Assembly: GCF_022346425.1 (NCBI RefSeq) | Contig: NZ_JAKRCW010000010.1 | Span: 22,279-86,278 of the forward strand | DNA from: Pseudoglutamicibacter albus | Lineage (GTDB): Bacteria > Actinomycetota > Actinomycetes > Actinomycetales > Micrococcaceae | Length of the DNA: 64,000 bases | Direction of reading: 5' to 3' | Shown here: positions 1 through 9,260 of the stretch, piece by piece | Layout: each line of letters starts with the position of its first letter | Position numbering within the stretch: position 1 is the first letter of the stretch | The notes under the pieces: generated by a model | The model's database searches: none | What the model was told of the DNA's origin: nothing | Seen by the model: the letters and a program-made list of their open reading frames with translations, nothing else | Position numbers and translations under genes: made by a program

Positions 1-173
1 CCATGAAAACCCTGCCAACCGGTTCGGCTTACGCCATCTGGGTCTCTATAGGAGCCTCCGCGGCCGTCGCCTACGGGATGATCACCGGTGACGAAAACTT
101 CAGCATCATCAAAGTGCTTCTCCTGTTAGGGATGATCGCGTGCGTGATTGGGCTCAAACTCGTATCGAGCTGA
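1..173 (+). CDS. Small multidrug resistance (SMR/SugE-EmrE type) exporter, C-terminal part
   Basis: The reading frame enters from the left edge and ends at TGA 171-173. The visible 57 residues hold the SMR signature (LPTGSAYAIWVSIGAS) and two hydrophobic helices, and end in IGLKLVSS, a typical SMR C-terminus. Family members are about 105 residues with four helices, so roughly half of the gene, including the membrane-embedded Glu of helix 1, lies outside the window. The ATG at position 3 is internal to the family alignment and is not a start. The family exports cationic compounds or guanidinium using the proton gradient; substrate cannot be judged from this fragment. It converges on crgA with a hairpin between them. 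Confidence 0.85.
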   Translation, partial: MKTLPTGSAYAIWVSIGASAAVAYGMITGDENFSIIKVLLLLGMIACVIGLKLVSS

Positions 174-202
174 GCACACGCACCTATTGAGGCAGATACG
201 AA

Positions 203-241
203 AGAGGCGGAAGCCCGCAACTCATGCGAACTTCCGCCCCT
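203..241. terminator. Hairpin between convergent SMR gene and crgA
   Basis: GGCGGAAG (206-213) pairs with CTTCCGCC (231-238) over a 17-nt loop, with A-rich sequence on the left and CTCAAAAG on the right. Its place between two convergent genes suggests a bidirectional terminator. The T-tract is weak. Confidence 0.5.
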
Positions 242-270
242 CAAAAGCTGAGTAGATAAGATGACTGGCT

Positions 271-588
271 CTATTCTCGCCAGCCGAACATCATGATGAA
301 GCCGATCATGGAGATACCGAAGCCAATCAGAATGTTCCAGTTACCGATCTTCGGGATCGGCAACTCGACACCGACCATGTGGGCAACATAGAACGTCACG
401 ATCCACACCAGACCGAGAATCATGAAGCCAAACATGATGGCCTTATATACAGGAGAAACAGGCTGGAACTCGCTGGCCTCACGGCGCTGACGACGAGTCA
501 GCTCCTGCTGCTTGATCGCAGCGTTACGTGCAGCAGGGTTCCCGATCTTCTTCGGATTAGAAGATGCGCGCTTGGAAGATTCAGACAC
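271..588 (-). CDS. crgA: Cell division protein CrgA
   Basis: This 105-residue protein has a basic N-terminal cytoplasmic part (KRASSNPKKIGNPAARN), a conserved PVSPVYKAIMFGFMILGL first membrane helix and a second helix ending in FIMMFGWRE. This is the CrgA (formerly UPF0233) architecture. CrgA is a small actinobacterial divisome protein that contacts FtsZ, penicillin-binding proteins and other membrane division factors. Its position next to a class E sortase, pabA and the pknB operon matches the conserved origin-proximal arrangement in actinobacteria. It is transcribed leftwards, divergent from the sortase; the 182 bp between them must hold both promoters. Confidence 0.93.
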   Translation of the reverse strand: MSESSKRASSNPKKIGNPAARNAAIKQQELTRRQRREASEFQPVSPVYKAIMFGFMILGLVWIVTFYVAHMVGVELPIPKIGNWNILIGFGISMIGFIMMFGWRE

Positions 589-770
589 GTGTCCTCCTCA
601 ACCCGTTCAACGTAGCGGTGTCAACGGCTCAGTGTTCAACGCCTGGATATGAACAGGTTGTAATATTGGTTAGTGTTCCCGGGCTCGGGCTCAACATCAC
701 ATTCTAACGGTACATAACCCTGAAAATGCTAAAGAGTCCACAATAGAGCTAACAAACTCAGGAGGGGCTT

Positions 771-1511
771 GTGACAGCAGAGCCAATTGCCCGACGGCCT
801 CGCAGGCGACGCAGCGTCGGGTCAGTGATCATCGGGATCATCGCTGAACTTTTGCTCACCGCAGGTCTCTTCGTCCTCCTCTTCATTGGTTGGCAGCTGT
901 GGTGGACCAACATCGAAGCCGAATCCGTTCAGCAAAACGCCATCAGCCAGGTCACCCAAGAATGGGATCAAGCCGAGAAGAAGAGCAAGGACGGTAAACC
1001 CACTACCCCGATCGAAGGGGAAACCTGGGGAATCCTCTATATCCCTAAATTCGGCCACAACTATGCCAAGCCCATCGCTGAAGGCATTGGGATGGATGTC
1101 CTCAACACCGTGGGCGTAGGCCGCTACCCACAAACCCAAATGATTGGCGAGAAGGGCAACGTAGCGTTCGCTGGCCACCGCCAAACCCACGGGCAAGTGT
1201 TCTGGGACATGGACAAACTCAGCGAAGGCGACACCGCCTACATTCAAACCAAGGACGGCATCTACTCATATAAGCTCCGGCAACTCCAGTACGTCAGCCC
1301 GGAGCAATCCGACGTACTACTTCCAGTACCCGGCCAGCCCGGAGCGAAACCGCAAGAGAAACTTATGACGCTGACAACCTGCCATCCGCCGTTCAGTATG
1401 GCCGAGCGCATCATCTCAACCTTCGAACAAACCGACTTCTCTAAACGCGGTGAACCAATCCCTGCCGAAATCGAAGACATCGTCACTAAAACTACGGGAG
1501 GAAACGGCTGA
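771..1511 (+). CDS. Class E sortase (transpeptidase)
   Basis: The 246-residue protein has an Arg-rich cytoplasmic N-terminus, one membrane helix (about residues 17-43) and an extracellular sortase barrel. The catalytic triad is visible: His in AFAGHRQTHG, Cys in TLTTCHPPFS and Arg in SMAERII. The TLTTCHP form is typical of class E enzymes of high-G+C Gram-positives, which attach surface proteins with an LAXTG-like motif to peptidoglycan. The GTG start follows a strong GGAGGGG at the right spacing. The stop overlaps the start of the next small membrane gene, so the two are probably translationally coupled. No sortase substrate gene is seen in the window. Confidence 0.92.
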   Translation: MTAEPIARRPRRRRSVGSVIIGIIAELLLTAGLFVLLFIGWQLWWTNIEAESVQQNAISQVTQEWDQAEKKSKDGKPTTPIEGETWGILYIPKFGHNYAKPIAEGIGMDVLNTVGVGRYPQTQMIGEKGNVAFAGHRQTHGQVFWDMDKLSEGDTAYIQTKDGIYSYKLRQLQYVSPEQSDVLLPVPGQPGAKPQEKLMTLTTCHPPFSMAERIISTFEQTDFSKRGEPIPAEIEDIVTKTTGGNG

Positions 1512-1699
1512 TGTACGGCTTCATTTTCAGGCTCCTACCTGGCCCACTGTGGATCCGGGTACTCCAAGCGATCCTCCTTGCCGTCTTTGTGATCCTGCTG
1601 CTCATGAACTACGTCTTCCCTCTGCTGAATCCCTACAGCCCGTGGCAAGACTCCACGGTTAGCGGGAGCATTCTGGGAACGTTAGGCGGAGGCAAGTGA
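1511..1699 (+). CDS. Small conserved membrane protein downstream of sortase
   Basis: The 62-residue product has a short N-terminal amphipathic stretch with GPLWIR, one long hydrophobic helix (about residues 18-38) and a Gly/Ser-rich C-terminus with NPYSPWQDSTV. Small proteins of this form commonly sit between the class E sortase and pabA in Micrococcales. The ATG overlaps the sortase stop by one base and its own TGA overlaps the GTG of pabA, so it belongs to a tightly coupled three-gene unit. Function is unknown; a partner of the sortase is plausible from position only. Confidence 0.8.
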   Translation: MYGFIFRLLPGPLWIRVLQAILLAVFVILLLMNYVFPLLNPYSPWQDSTVSGSILGTLGGGK

Positions 1700-2424
1700 C
1701 ACACGGGTACCAAGTAGGGGGCCGTGAGCACGAGCGGCTGACCCCTGAGGCAGCGCAGCGTCAGGAATCGTTGCAGGGTGGTCGGGTACTTGTTGTCGAC
1801 AACTATGACTCGTTCGTCTATACCCTGGTGGGTTATCTCCGCGAGCTCGGAGCGCAAGTCAGAGTTATTCGCAATGACGAATATTCACTCGAAGAAGCCC
1901 GGAATCTAGCAGAAGATTTCGATGGCGTACTCATCTCCCCCGGCCCAGGCAATCCACTAAATGCCGGAATAAGCATAGGTCTAATCCGTATATGTGCTGA
2001 AAAGAATATTCCGCTGTATGGGGTCTGCTTAGGTCTGCAGTCTCAAGCTGAGGCGTTCGGCGGCATAGTGAGCCACGCAGAACAGCTTATGCACGGGCGA
2101 ACCTCACTCGTAGAACACACGGGCCACCCCATGTTCGAAGGGGTCGCCAATCCGTTCACAGCAACTCGGTACCACTCGCTGGCAGTGCAAGCCGGTACGG
2201 TCCCAGATGATCTCGAGGTAACCGCCCAAACCCAGGACGGGGTGATCATGGGGCTAGCTCACAAGACCGCACTGGCATGGTGTGTGCAGTTCCATCCCGA
2301 GTCCGTCCTGACACAAGACGGCTATCGGATGCTCGGTAACTGGCTCGAAGCCCTTGGCCTGCCGGGCGCAGCAGAGCGGGCTGAGAAACTCAGCCCGCTC
2401 ATCAGTAGTGTCAATCAGCGCTAG
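1696..2424 (+). CDS. pabA: Glutamine amidotransferase of anthranilate/aminodeoxychorismate synthase (TrpG/PabA)
   Basis: This class I glutamine amidotransferase shows VVDNYDSFVYTLVGYL at the N-terminus of the domain, the oxyanion motif SPGPGNP, the nucleophile Cys in YGVCLGLQ and the His-Glu dyad in FHPES. It supplies ammonia from glutamine to a chorismate-amination subunit, for 4-amino-4-deoxychorismate (folate) or anthranilate (tryptophan). No synthase subunit lies next to it, as is usual for this locus. The GTG start overlaps the previous stop by 4 bp and gives a 29-residue N-terminal extension before the domain; no better internal start is evident. Whether it serves PabB, TrpE or both cannot be decided here. 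Confidence 0.88.
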   Translation: MTHGYQVGGREHERLTPEAAQRQESLQGGRVLVVDNYDSFVYTLVGYLRELGAQVRVIRNDEYSLEEARNLAEDFDGVLISPGPGNPLNAGISIGLIRICAEKNIPLYGVCLGLQSQAEAFGGIVSHAEQLMHGRTSLVEHTGHPMFEGVANPFTATRYHSLAVQAGTVPDDLEVTAQTQDGVIMGLAHKTALAWCVQFHPESVLTQDGYRMLGNWLEALGLPGAAERAEKLSPLISSVNQR

Positions 2425-2480
2425 TCAGCGGCCTCTACGGCATAAGCGAGCAACCGGTGTGGCAAGGCCGAACGCTGATA

Positions 2481-2520
2481 TGACCATCGGCCGCTGATAC
2501 TAGATAGCGGCCGATGGTCA
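2481..2520. terminator. Perfect 15-bp inverted repeat between pabA and pknB
   Basis: TGACCATCGGCCGCT (2481-2495) is exactly complementary to 2506-2520, with a 10-nt loop. It lies between the convergent ends of pabA and pknB and has no T-tract. It is most likely a bidirectional terminator or a block to read-through. Confidence 0.6.
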
Positions 2521-2546
2521 ACGGTGACTACTCGACGATACCGAGA

Positions 2547-4475
2547 CTATTCGTCGGCTCCGATGGTTGAGGACGGGGATTCCTCAGAATCCTCTCCGGA
2601 ATCGGATTCATCTCCCCCATCTTCAGACTCATCGGACGGGCTTTCACTCGGTTGTTCCGGAGCCTCCGCAACCACGATCACAACGATGCTGCCCGGCGAG
2701 GTCTTAGTGCCCTTGCCTGGACGCTGAGAAACCACGGTCCCCTCGTCAACAGAATCATCCACGGCGCGGGTCACCTGGACCTCAAGCTTGTACTCATCCG
2801 AGGTCAACTTCTTGACGGCTTCGGATTCCTCAAGCCCCGTCACGTCAGGAAGGCTGACCTCACCCGAAGAAATTGTTAACTGGACTTCGTCACCGAAACG
2901 CAACTCAGTCCCAGGTTTCGGGCTCACCTCAAGCACCGTCCCCTGCGATTCGCTAGCGGAGTCCTTCGTCTTGACGTCATCCGAAACCGTGAGCTTCGCT
3001 TCTTCCAAGATTCGACGGGCTTCGCGCTCATTCTTACCGATCACGTCACGGGGAACCTTAACCTTATCGGTACCCTCAGAAACCATGAGCGTCACCACGG
3101 TCTGCTTCTTCACGCTCGTGCCAGCCGCAGGGTCAGTCGAGATCACATGGCCCTCATCAACGGAATCCGAGTGCTCTTCTTTGACCTCATAGTTGAGTTC
3201 AAGCTCACTCAGCTTCGCTTGCGCCTGCTCGAGAGAGAGGTTTTCCAAAGAAGGAATGTTGACTGGCGCGTTCCTTTCGCGTTCAGCCTGCATCCACAGC
3301 AGCCCGAACACCACGCCGACGATCAGCAACACACCGAAGATCGAAGAAGCGATCCACAGACCCTTCCGGCTGCGCCTATCGCGCTCCTCAAGCTCCTCAT
3401 CGTCATTGCTTTCCTGCAACGCAACAGGCTGGGCGTTCAAAGGCTGCCCGTTCATGGCATGCCCAGAGCCGTTCTGCGGCATTTGGGTTGCACCCATAAT
3501 CGCTGCCGCAGGTGCCGCAGCAGGCAGGGTGCGCGTCGCGAGCGTAGCCGGCGACGGCGGTGTCTCTCCACGCTGCACGGAACGCAACGCAGCGGCGAAC
3601 TCATCCGCGGTCTGGTAGCGGTCCTCGCGGTCCTTGGCTAACGCGACCTGCAAAAGCTCTTCCATAGCCTGCGGGATCTCAGGGTTGAAACGCTGAGCAC
3701 GCGGTGGAGCTTCACTCACGTGCTGATACGCGACTGAAACTGGAGAATCGCCTTGGAAAGGAGGGCGGCCCGTCAACAACTCAAACAGCAAGCAACCGGC
3801 CGAATACAGGTCCGAACGCTGATCAACATCATCGCCACGAGCCTGCTCAGGTGAAAGATACTGGGCAGTACCCACAACCGTTTGTGGCTGTGTCATGGTC
3901 GCGGCGGAATCCGCCAACGCACGCGCAATACCGAAGTCCATGACCTTGATAGACCCGGAATTGGTGACCATCACGTTGGCAGGCTTGATGTCGCGGTGCA
4001 CAATGCCTTGCTTATGCGATGACGACAACGCCGCAAGAACACCGAGGGTCGCGTTGATCGCGTCCTTCTGCGACAACGGGCCATGCTTGAGGCGTTCCTT
4101 GAGCGTATGGCCTGCCACGTACTCCATCACGATGAACGGGACCTTGAGGCTCGAATGCTCCCCCGGGATGCGAACATCCGTGTCACCAGTATCAAAAACC
4201 GAGACGATCGTAGGGTCATTCAGGCCAGCCACAGCCTTCGCTTCGCGGCGGAAACGAGCCTGGAAAATAGGGTCCCGCGCCAAATCGGAGCGCAGAATCT
4301 TCACGGCTACATCGCGGCCCAACAAAACGTCGCGAGCCAGCCACACATCGGCCATGCCCCCGCGGCCAATCAAGCGGTCAAGCTCATAACGATCATTCAG
4401 AGTGTGCTGGCGTGGCTGCGCCGCCTGCTCTTCCTCCCGATGACGGGGGCGGTCTTGCTGTTCGTCCTCAGTCAC
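2547..4475 (-). CDS. pknB: Serine/threonine protein kinase PknB with three PASTA domains
   Basis: The 642-residue protein has an N-terminal Hanks-type kinase domain (glycine loop GRGGMADV, Lys in VAVKIL, catalytic HRDIKPAN, DFGIAR), a Pro/Ala linker, one membrane helix around residues 372-394 and three extracellular PASTA repeats, each about 65 residues. It ends in an acidic Ser/Glu/Asp tail. PASTA domains bind muropeptides or lipid II, so this kinase senses cell-wall state and phosphorylates division and wall enzymes. M. tuberculosis PknB has four PASTA repeats; three are seen here. It starts at GTG, 8 bp after pknA, as the last gene of the operon. Confidence 0.95.
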   Translation of the reverse strand: MTEDEQQDRPRHREEEQAAQPRQHTLNDRYELDRLIGRGGMADVWLARDVLLGRDVAVKILRSDLARDPIFQARFRREAKAVAGLNDPTIVSVFDTGDTDVRIPGEHSSLKVPFIVMEYVAGHTLKERLKHGPLSQKDAINATLGVLAALSSSHKQGIVHRDIKPANVMVTNSGSIKVMDFGIARALADSAATMTQPQTVVGTAQYLSPEQARGDDVDQRSDLYSAGCLLFELLTGRPPFQGDSPVSVAYQHVSEAPPRAQRFNPEIPQAMEELLQVALAKDREDRYQTADEFAAALRSVQRGETPPSPATLATRTLPAAAPAAAIMGATQMPQNGSGHAMNGQPLNAQPVALQESNDDEELEERDRRSRKGLWIASSIFGVLLIVGVVFGLLWMQAERERNAPVNIPSLENLSLEQAQAKLSELELNYEVKEEHSDSVDEGHVISTDPAAGTSVKKQTVVTLMVSEGTDKVKVPRDVIGKNEREARRILEEAKLTVSDDVKTKDSASESQGTVLEVSPKPGTELRFGDEVQLTISSGEVSLPDVTGLEESEAVKKLTSDEYKLEVQVTRAVDDSVDEGTVVSQRPGKGTKTSPGSIVVIVVAEAPEQPSESPSDESEDGGDESDSGEDSEESPSSTIGADE

Positions 4476-4483
4476 GAGTCACC

Positions 4484-6184
4484 TCAGTTGCTACTTGGAG
4501 GGTCAATGGATGGCAACGGCCTACCTGATCGTTGCGGGGCACTCTGGCTAGGCTCTGCGCTCGGCTGCGCAGTTTCGCTAGGCGGATCCGAGGTCGGGCT
4601 TGGCTGCTCTGTCTGTGAAGGCTGCTCAGATTGAGTTGGGCTCGGCTGCTGCGTCCGCGAAGGGCGCGGCTGCTGAGTCGGTTGTTGCTGAGTTGGCGAC
4701 GGGGCCGGCTGCGGAGAAGTGAACGCACCGTAATAGATGGTGATCTTGCTACCCTTCTCGAGCTCACCCGTCGGGTCGATATCCACAACCCGAGCCGCTT
4801 GAGACGCCGAGGAAACCTGACGAGGCTCTGCCTCAACCTTAAAGCCACGCGATTCAAGCTCACCCATGGCCTGTTGATACGGCTGGCCAAGGTACTTCGA
4901 CTTGGTCACCAGCACAGTATCGTCCGCGCTCTTGGACTCAGACTCGGATTCCGATTCAGATTCGGATTCAGACTCTGACTCCGAAACAGACTCACTCACC
5001 GACGGGCTCGGCTTCGCCGAACCACCCGTCAACTTCGGAATCAGAACCGCGCCACCAATAATCAGCGCAAGCACCAGAAGACCAATGAGCCACCACAGCC
5101 ACGTCTTCTTAGCGCCATCATCCTCATCATCATCCGGATCCGAAGGCCCAGGGAAGCCGCCTTCTTCCTCACCCGATTCGAACATCGGGAAGGAAGGGGC
5201 CGCGGACCCAGAAACAGAATCCACTGCAGGCAACTGGGAGGTCGACGGGTTCGCATCCTGAGAATCCACCACGGTCGTCGCGGCAGTAGGGGCGTCATTG
5301 GCGGCATCAGAGTCCTGATTCAGGAACAACTTCATCCCCGGCACCGCAGCAACCGCATCGGAGACACGACCCGCACGCAACGCATCGGCAGCAATCGCCA
5401 GCTTCGATGCGTTAGCCGGCCGATCCAGAGGATCCTTAGCCAGCATCGACATGATGAGCGCATTCACCGGGGCATCCACCGTGTCAGGTAACGCCGGCGG
5501 GTTGTCATTGACCTGCGCCAACGCGATGGCGATCTGCGACTCACCCGTGAACGGGCGGCGACCAGCCAAGCACTCATAACCGATAACGCCCAAAGAATAC
5601 AGATCAGACTGGCCCGTAGCCTGCTGCCCGGTAGCCTGTTCCGGCGCTAAATACTGCGCTGTACCCATGACCTGGCCCGTAGCAGTCAACGGAACCTGAT
5701 CAGCCAAACGCGCAATACCGAAATCAGTGATCTTGACCTTGCCGGACGGCATGATCAAAAGGTTGCCCGGCTTCACATCGCGGTGCACCAAACCACGCGC
5801 ATGCGCAGCCCCCAACGCGCGCGCAGTCTGAGCGATCACCGAAAGAGTGAAATCCGAGTTCAGGTGGCGTTCACGCTCAATGATGGTGGAAAGCGGCTCG
5901 CCGGGAACCAGCTCCATAACCAGATAAGCAGACCCATCGGCCTCGCCGTAATCGTAAACATTCGCGATGCCGTCATTATTAAGCAGGGCCGTATGCCGAG
6001 CCTCAGCCCGGAAACGCTCCCTAAAGCCCGGATCGCCCATATATTCCTCTTTGAGGATCTTGATGGCAACAACCCGGCCCAAGACATCGTCTAGAGCTTT
6101 CCAAACCTCACCCATACCGCCAATCGCGATGCGGTCAGTGAGCTTATAGCGGCTTCCAAGAACCATTCCGCTGGATGGTCTCAT
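4484..6184 (-). CDS. pknA: Serine/threonine protein kinase PknA, with Ser-Glu repeat linker and one PASTA-like domain
   Basis: The kinase domain (about residues 1-270) has GGMGEVWKA, Lys in [14 protein letters not shown] and TDFGIAR. An acidic juxtamembrane linker leads to one membrane helix (about residues 364-387). Outside the membrane comes a run of SE dipeptides (encoded near 4925-5000), one PASTA-like domain and a Pro/Ser/Gln/Thr-rich tail of about 75 residues. M. tuberculosis PknA lacks a PASTA domain, so this version has a larger sensor part. Its ATG overlaps the pbpA stop by 4 bp (ATGA). It acts with PknB in phosphorylating division and envelope proteins. Confidence 0.93.
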   Translation of the reverse strand: MRPSSGMVLGSRYKLTDRIAIGGMGEVWKALDDVLGRVVAIKILKEEYMGDPGFRERFRAEARHTALLNNDGIANVYDYGEADGSAYLVMELVPGEPLSTIIERERHLNSDFTLSVIAQTARALGAAHARGLVHRDVKPGNLLIMPSGKVKITDFGIARLADQVPLTATGQVMGTAQYLAPEQATGQQATGQSDLYSLGVIGYECLAGRRPFTGESQIAIALAQVNDNPPALPDTVDAPVNALIMSMLAKDPLDRPANASKLAIAADALRAGRVSDAVAAVPGMKLFLNQDSDAANDAPTAATTVVDSQDANPSTSQLPAVDSVSGSAAPSFPMFESGEEEGGFPGPSDPDDDEDDGAKKTWLWWLIGLLVLALIIGGAVLIPKLTGGSAKPSPSVSESVSESESESESESESESESKSADDTVLVTKSKYLGQPYQQAMGELESRGFKVEAEPRQVSSASQAARVVDIDPTGELEKGSKITIYYGAFTSPQPAPSPTQQQPTQQPRPSRTQQPSPTQSEQPSQTEQPSPTSDPPSETAQPSAEPSQSAPQRSGRPLPSIDPPSSN

Positions 6185-7638
6185 CGGTTCATCACCGCCC
6201 TCTCAATCTTGCTCATGATGGTGCTAGACAAGCCAGCGCTTTCCTCATAAGTGACGTTCTTGACAACAATCGTGACCGCATATTGAGGCTCATCTGCTGG
6301 GAAGAAACCGGTGATCCAGCCGTTGACCTTGCCTGATTCGCCAATATCTGCGGTACCGGTCTTGGCTGCAAGGTCCACACCGGACACACGCGCCCGCGTT
6401 GCGGTACCCGACTTCACAGGCTCGCGCATCAGCTTGGTCATATCCTGAGCTACCTCAGAGCTGGTGGCGCGGCCAAACTCCTCGGCCTTGAAACGCCTCA
6501 AAACACGCAGGTCAGGGCTCGTGACCTGCTTGATCAACTGCGGACGCATGATCACCCCGTCATTCGCGATACCCATCGCAACCATGTTCATCTGCAACGC
6601 GGTTGCCTGAACATCGAACTGGCCGAACGACGAGTACGCCAGCTGCGCGGGGTCGGAGGTGTCCGGCCACACCGATGCTGAGGTTGGAGCCAAACCCATC
6701 CAGTCCGGCTTCTCACCGAAACCGAACCGCTTGGTGACGTCCTTCATCTTGTCCGCACCGATGTCTTGAACAACCTGAGCGAACGGAGTGTTACAGGACT
6801 GCGCAACGATGAAGGTAAGCGGGGCCTTATCCGGCTTGCTAGCGCAAATACCGACGCTGAAGTTCTTCAACTCCCTCTCCGTACCAGGTGGTGACCAGGA
6901 CGGAGGGTTGTCATATTCCTCATCCATCTGGAAATCGCCTGTCTCCAACCCCGCGATCAGGGTCAGCAACTTGAACGAGGAACCAGGCGGGATGCGGTCA
7001 TAGACAGCGGGATTCCAGTTGACCGACAGCCCCGGAACAGATTCGAGCTTGGCGCGGTTCTGCTTAGCTTGATCCGCGTTCTCTACAGACAGCTCGTTCG
7101 CATCGAAGGTCGGCTTGTTGACCATCGCGAGAATCCGTCCGTCGCGGGGATCAGTCACAACAACGGAACCCTGCTTACCGTCCGGTAACGCATCGTAGGC
7201 GGCTTTCTGGATAGCCGGGTCGATGGTCAGCTCGATATCAGCGCCGCGGTCTTCCTTGCCCGTGAAGAGGTTGCTCAAACGGTCAAAGAACTGATCATCG
7301 GAGGTGCCAGACAAGGTCGACTCTTGAGTCGATTCAAGCTGGGTTGCGCCACTGTTGATCGAGTAGAAGCCCGTCAAGCCGGAGTACAGCTTGGAATCCG
7401 TGTAGGTTCGCTTGAACTTATATGGACCGTTTTCAGTCCTCACGCTCTGGGCGATCGGTTTGCCGTCCACAAGGATCGCGCCACGCGGGCGGTCATAGTT
7501 AGCGAGGATGGGTCGACTGTTCAACGGGTTGGTGTTGAGCTTCTCAGCACCGATGAACTGAACATAGGTTGTGCCCATGAGGATAACTACGAACAGGGTT
7601 ACGACAGCCAGCCAGGTACGGCGGATTGCTGGATTCAT
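6181..7638 (-). CDS. pbpA: Class B penicillin-binding protein PbpA
   Basis: This 485-residue peptidoglycan transpeptidase has an N-terminal membrane anchor (residues 8-27), a non-penicillin-binding region starting [15 protein letters not shown], and the transpeptidase motifs: SxxK in PPGSSFKL, SxN in AQSCNTPF and KTGTAD. It cross-links septal or lateral wall peptidoglycan together with the SEDS polymerase encoded just upstream. Its start overlaps the rodA stop by 4 bp. The order rodA-pbpA-pknA-pknB is the conserved actinobacterial one, and in mycobacteria PbpA is a substrate of these kinases. Confidence 0.94.
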   Translation of the reverse strand: MNPAIRRTWLAVVTLFVVILMGTTYVQFIGAEKLNTNPLNSRPILANYDRPRGAILVDGKPIAQSVRTENGPYKFKRTYTDSKLYSGLTGFYSINSGATQLESTQESTLSGTSDDQFFDRLSNLFTGKEDRGADIELTIDPAIQKAAYDALPDGKQGSVVVTDPRDGRILAMVNKPTFDANELSVENADQAKQNRAKLESVPGLSVNWNPAVYDRIPPGSSFKLLTLIAGLETGDFQMDEEYDNPPSWSPPGTERELKNFSVGICASKPDKAPLTFIVAQSCNTPFAQVVQDIGADKMKDVTKRFGFGEKPDWMGLAPTSASVWPDTSDPAQLAYSSFGQFDVQATALQMNMVAMGIANDGVIMRPQLIKQVTSPDLRVLRRFKAEEFGRATSSEVAQDMTKLMREPVKSGTATRARVSGVDLAAKTGTADIGESGKVNGWITGFFPADEPQYAVTIVVKNVTYEESAGLSSTIMSKIERAVMNR

Positions 7639-9260
7639 GCTGACGTAGCACCTCCTGCGTTCGGACGGGCATCACTAGGGCGGGAATCATCACGATGGCC
7701 TTGGTGTCCTGCCCGATGTGCGGCGCGGCGGCCGCTTGGGCGAGCCTCTGGATGGGCACCTGGGCGAGCGTTGGACTGGTTCGGCCGGTTTGCCTGGCTA
7801 GTGTGGTTGCTTTCGGGGCGTGGCCGGTCGTCTTCACGCGCGTCCAGAGCAGACGGCGTCTCAGGTGCCGAAAGTTTGCTTGCCAGTAGCGAATCATCTT
7901 CGCTTGTGAGCAACCCACCGGTTGCTGGGCGCCGCGCATTGTGGCTGATGAGCAGCAGCACGGCCGCTAGAACCCAGTTAGCAAGCAAGGATGAACCACC
8001 TGCGGACATGAACGGGGTGGTCAAGCCGGTCAATGGGATGATGCGCAGCACGCCGCCTGTAACGATGAAGAACTGGAACGCGACCGCGAAAGACAGTCCG
8101 GTGGCTAGTAGCTTGCCGAAGCCATCACGGGCACCCAGGCCCGCGCGGATACCGCGCGAGGCAAACAGCAAGAAGAACATGACAACGGCGAAGAGGCCAA
8201 CGAGGCCGATTTCTTCACCGAGAGCGGCATAGATCATGTCTGACTTCGCTACCGGGATGCGTTCAGGGGAGCCGGCGCCTAGTCCAGTGCCGCCAAGACC
8301 ACCGTGAGCCATACCGAATAGGCCCTGAACCACCTGGTAGCTGCCGCCTGGGTCGCGGTAGTAGATGTCTGGGTTGAAAGCGTCGTACCAAATCTGGAAA
8401 CGGGCCCGGACGTGCCCCATGAACATGTAGGCGAAGAGGCCGCCGAGAGCAACGAGCCCACCGCCGATGAGGATCCAGGAGATCCTGCCGGTTGCTACAT
8501 AGATCATGACCATGAAGAGGCCAAAGAACATCAGGGCGCTACCGAGGTCCCTCTGCATCACCATGATGCCCATCGCAATGCACCATGCGATCAACATAGG
8601 CGCTAGGTCGCGATAGCGAGGCAACTGGAGGGGACCGATCTTGTGGCCTGCCAGGAGGATGAGGTCACGTTTGGAAGCCAAGTAGCTGGCGAAGAAGATT
8701 GCGAGGGTGACCTTGGCGAACTCACCAGGCTGAACCGAGAACGAGCCGATGCGGATCCAAATTCGGGCGCCGTAGGTTGCGAAACCGAGGCCGGGAACCA
8801 TCGGCAAGAGAAGCAATACGACGGAGACCGCGAGCCACACGTACGTGAACTTGCGTAGCACGCGGTGATCGCGGATGACCCACAGGATGATCACGGCAGA
8901 AGCCATGCCGACACCGGAATATAGCAACTGGGATGTAGCGGCGGTGGCTAATTCTGGCGGTCCGGCAAGGTCGAGGCGGTGGATCATTGCCAAGCCAATC
9001 CCGTTCAGCGCAACCAAAACAGGAAGTATGTATGGGTCGGCATATTTAGCCCAGATGCGTAGCGAAATGTTCACGCCTACGCCAAAGGCACCCAGAACGA
9101 GAATGTTGGGAAGCCACGACTGATCATTACGCGAGGAACCCGCAGTCGTGGAAACCAAAAACTCCGCTAAAGCCGTGACACCCAACGCAAGAACGAGCAA
9201 GAAGAGCTCGGTATTACGCCGGGTTGGCAACTTCTTTGCACGATTCGCGGTAACGCTCAC
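7635..9260 (-). CDS. rodA: SEDS-family peptidoglycan glycosyltransferase RodA/FtsW
   Basis: The 541-residue protein has about ten to twelve membrane helices and SEDS signatures (VQPGEFAKVT, MQRDLGSALMFFGLFMVMIY, AALGEEIGLVG, PLTGLTTPFMSAGGSS). SEDS proteins polymerise lipid II with a partner class B PBP, here PbpA. The last 75 residues or so are hydrophilic and rich in Arg, Pro, Ser and Asn (DDRPRPESNHTSQANRPNQS), a cytoplasmic tail that could be a target of the neighbouring kinases. Overlaps with pstP and pbpA are 4 bp each. Confidence 0.93.
   Translation of the reverse strand: MSVTANRAKKLPTRRNTELFLLVLALGVTALAEFLVSTTAGSSRNDQSWLPNILVLGAFGVGVNISLRIWAKYADPYILPVLVALNGIGLAMIHRLDLAGPPELATAATSQLLYSGVGMASAVIILWVIRDHRVLRKFTYVWLAVSVVLLLLPMVPGLGFATYGARIWIRIGSFSVQPGEFAKVTLAIFFASYLASKRDLILLAGHKIGPLQLPRYRDLAPMLIAWCIAMGIMVMQRDLGSALMFFGLFMVMIYVATGRISWILIGGGLVALGGLFAYMFMGHVRARFQIWYDAFNPDIYYRDPGGSYQVVQGLFGMAHGGLGGTGLGAGSPERIPVAKSDMIYAALGEEIGLVGLFAVVMFFLLFASRGIRAGLGARDGFGKLLATGLSFAVAFQFFIVTGGVLRIIPLTGLTTPFMSAGGSSLLANWVLAAVLLLISHNARRPATGGLLTSEDDSLLASKLSAPETPSALDAREDDRPRPESNHTSQANRPNQSNARPGAHPEARPSGRRAAHRAGHQGHRDDSRPSDARPNAGGATSA

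Noticed and set aside
7324..8232. 302-codon open frame opposite pbpA/rodA
   Set aside because: It spans the junction of two conserved genes on the other strand and shows only Arg/Ser-rich shadow composition.
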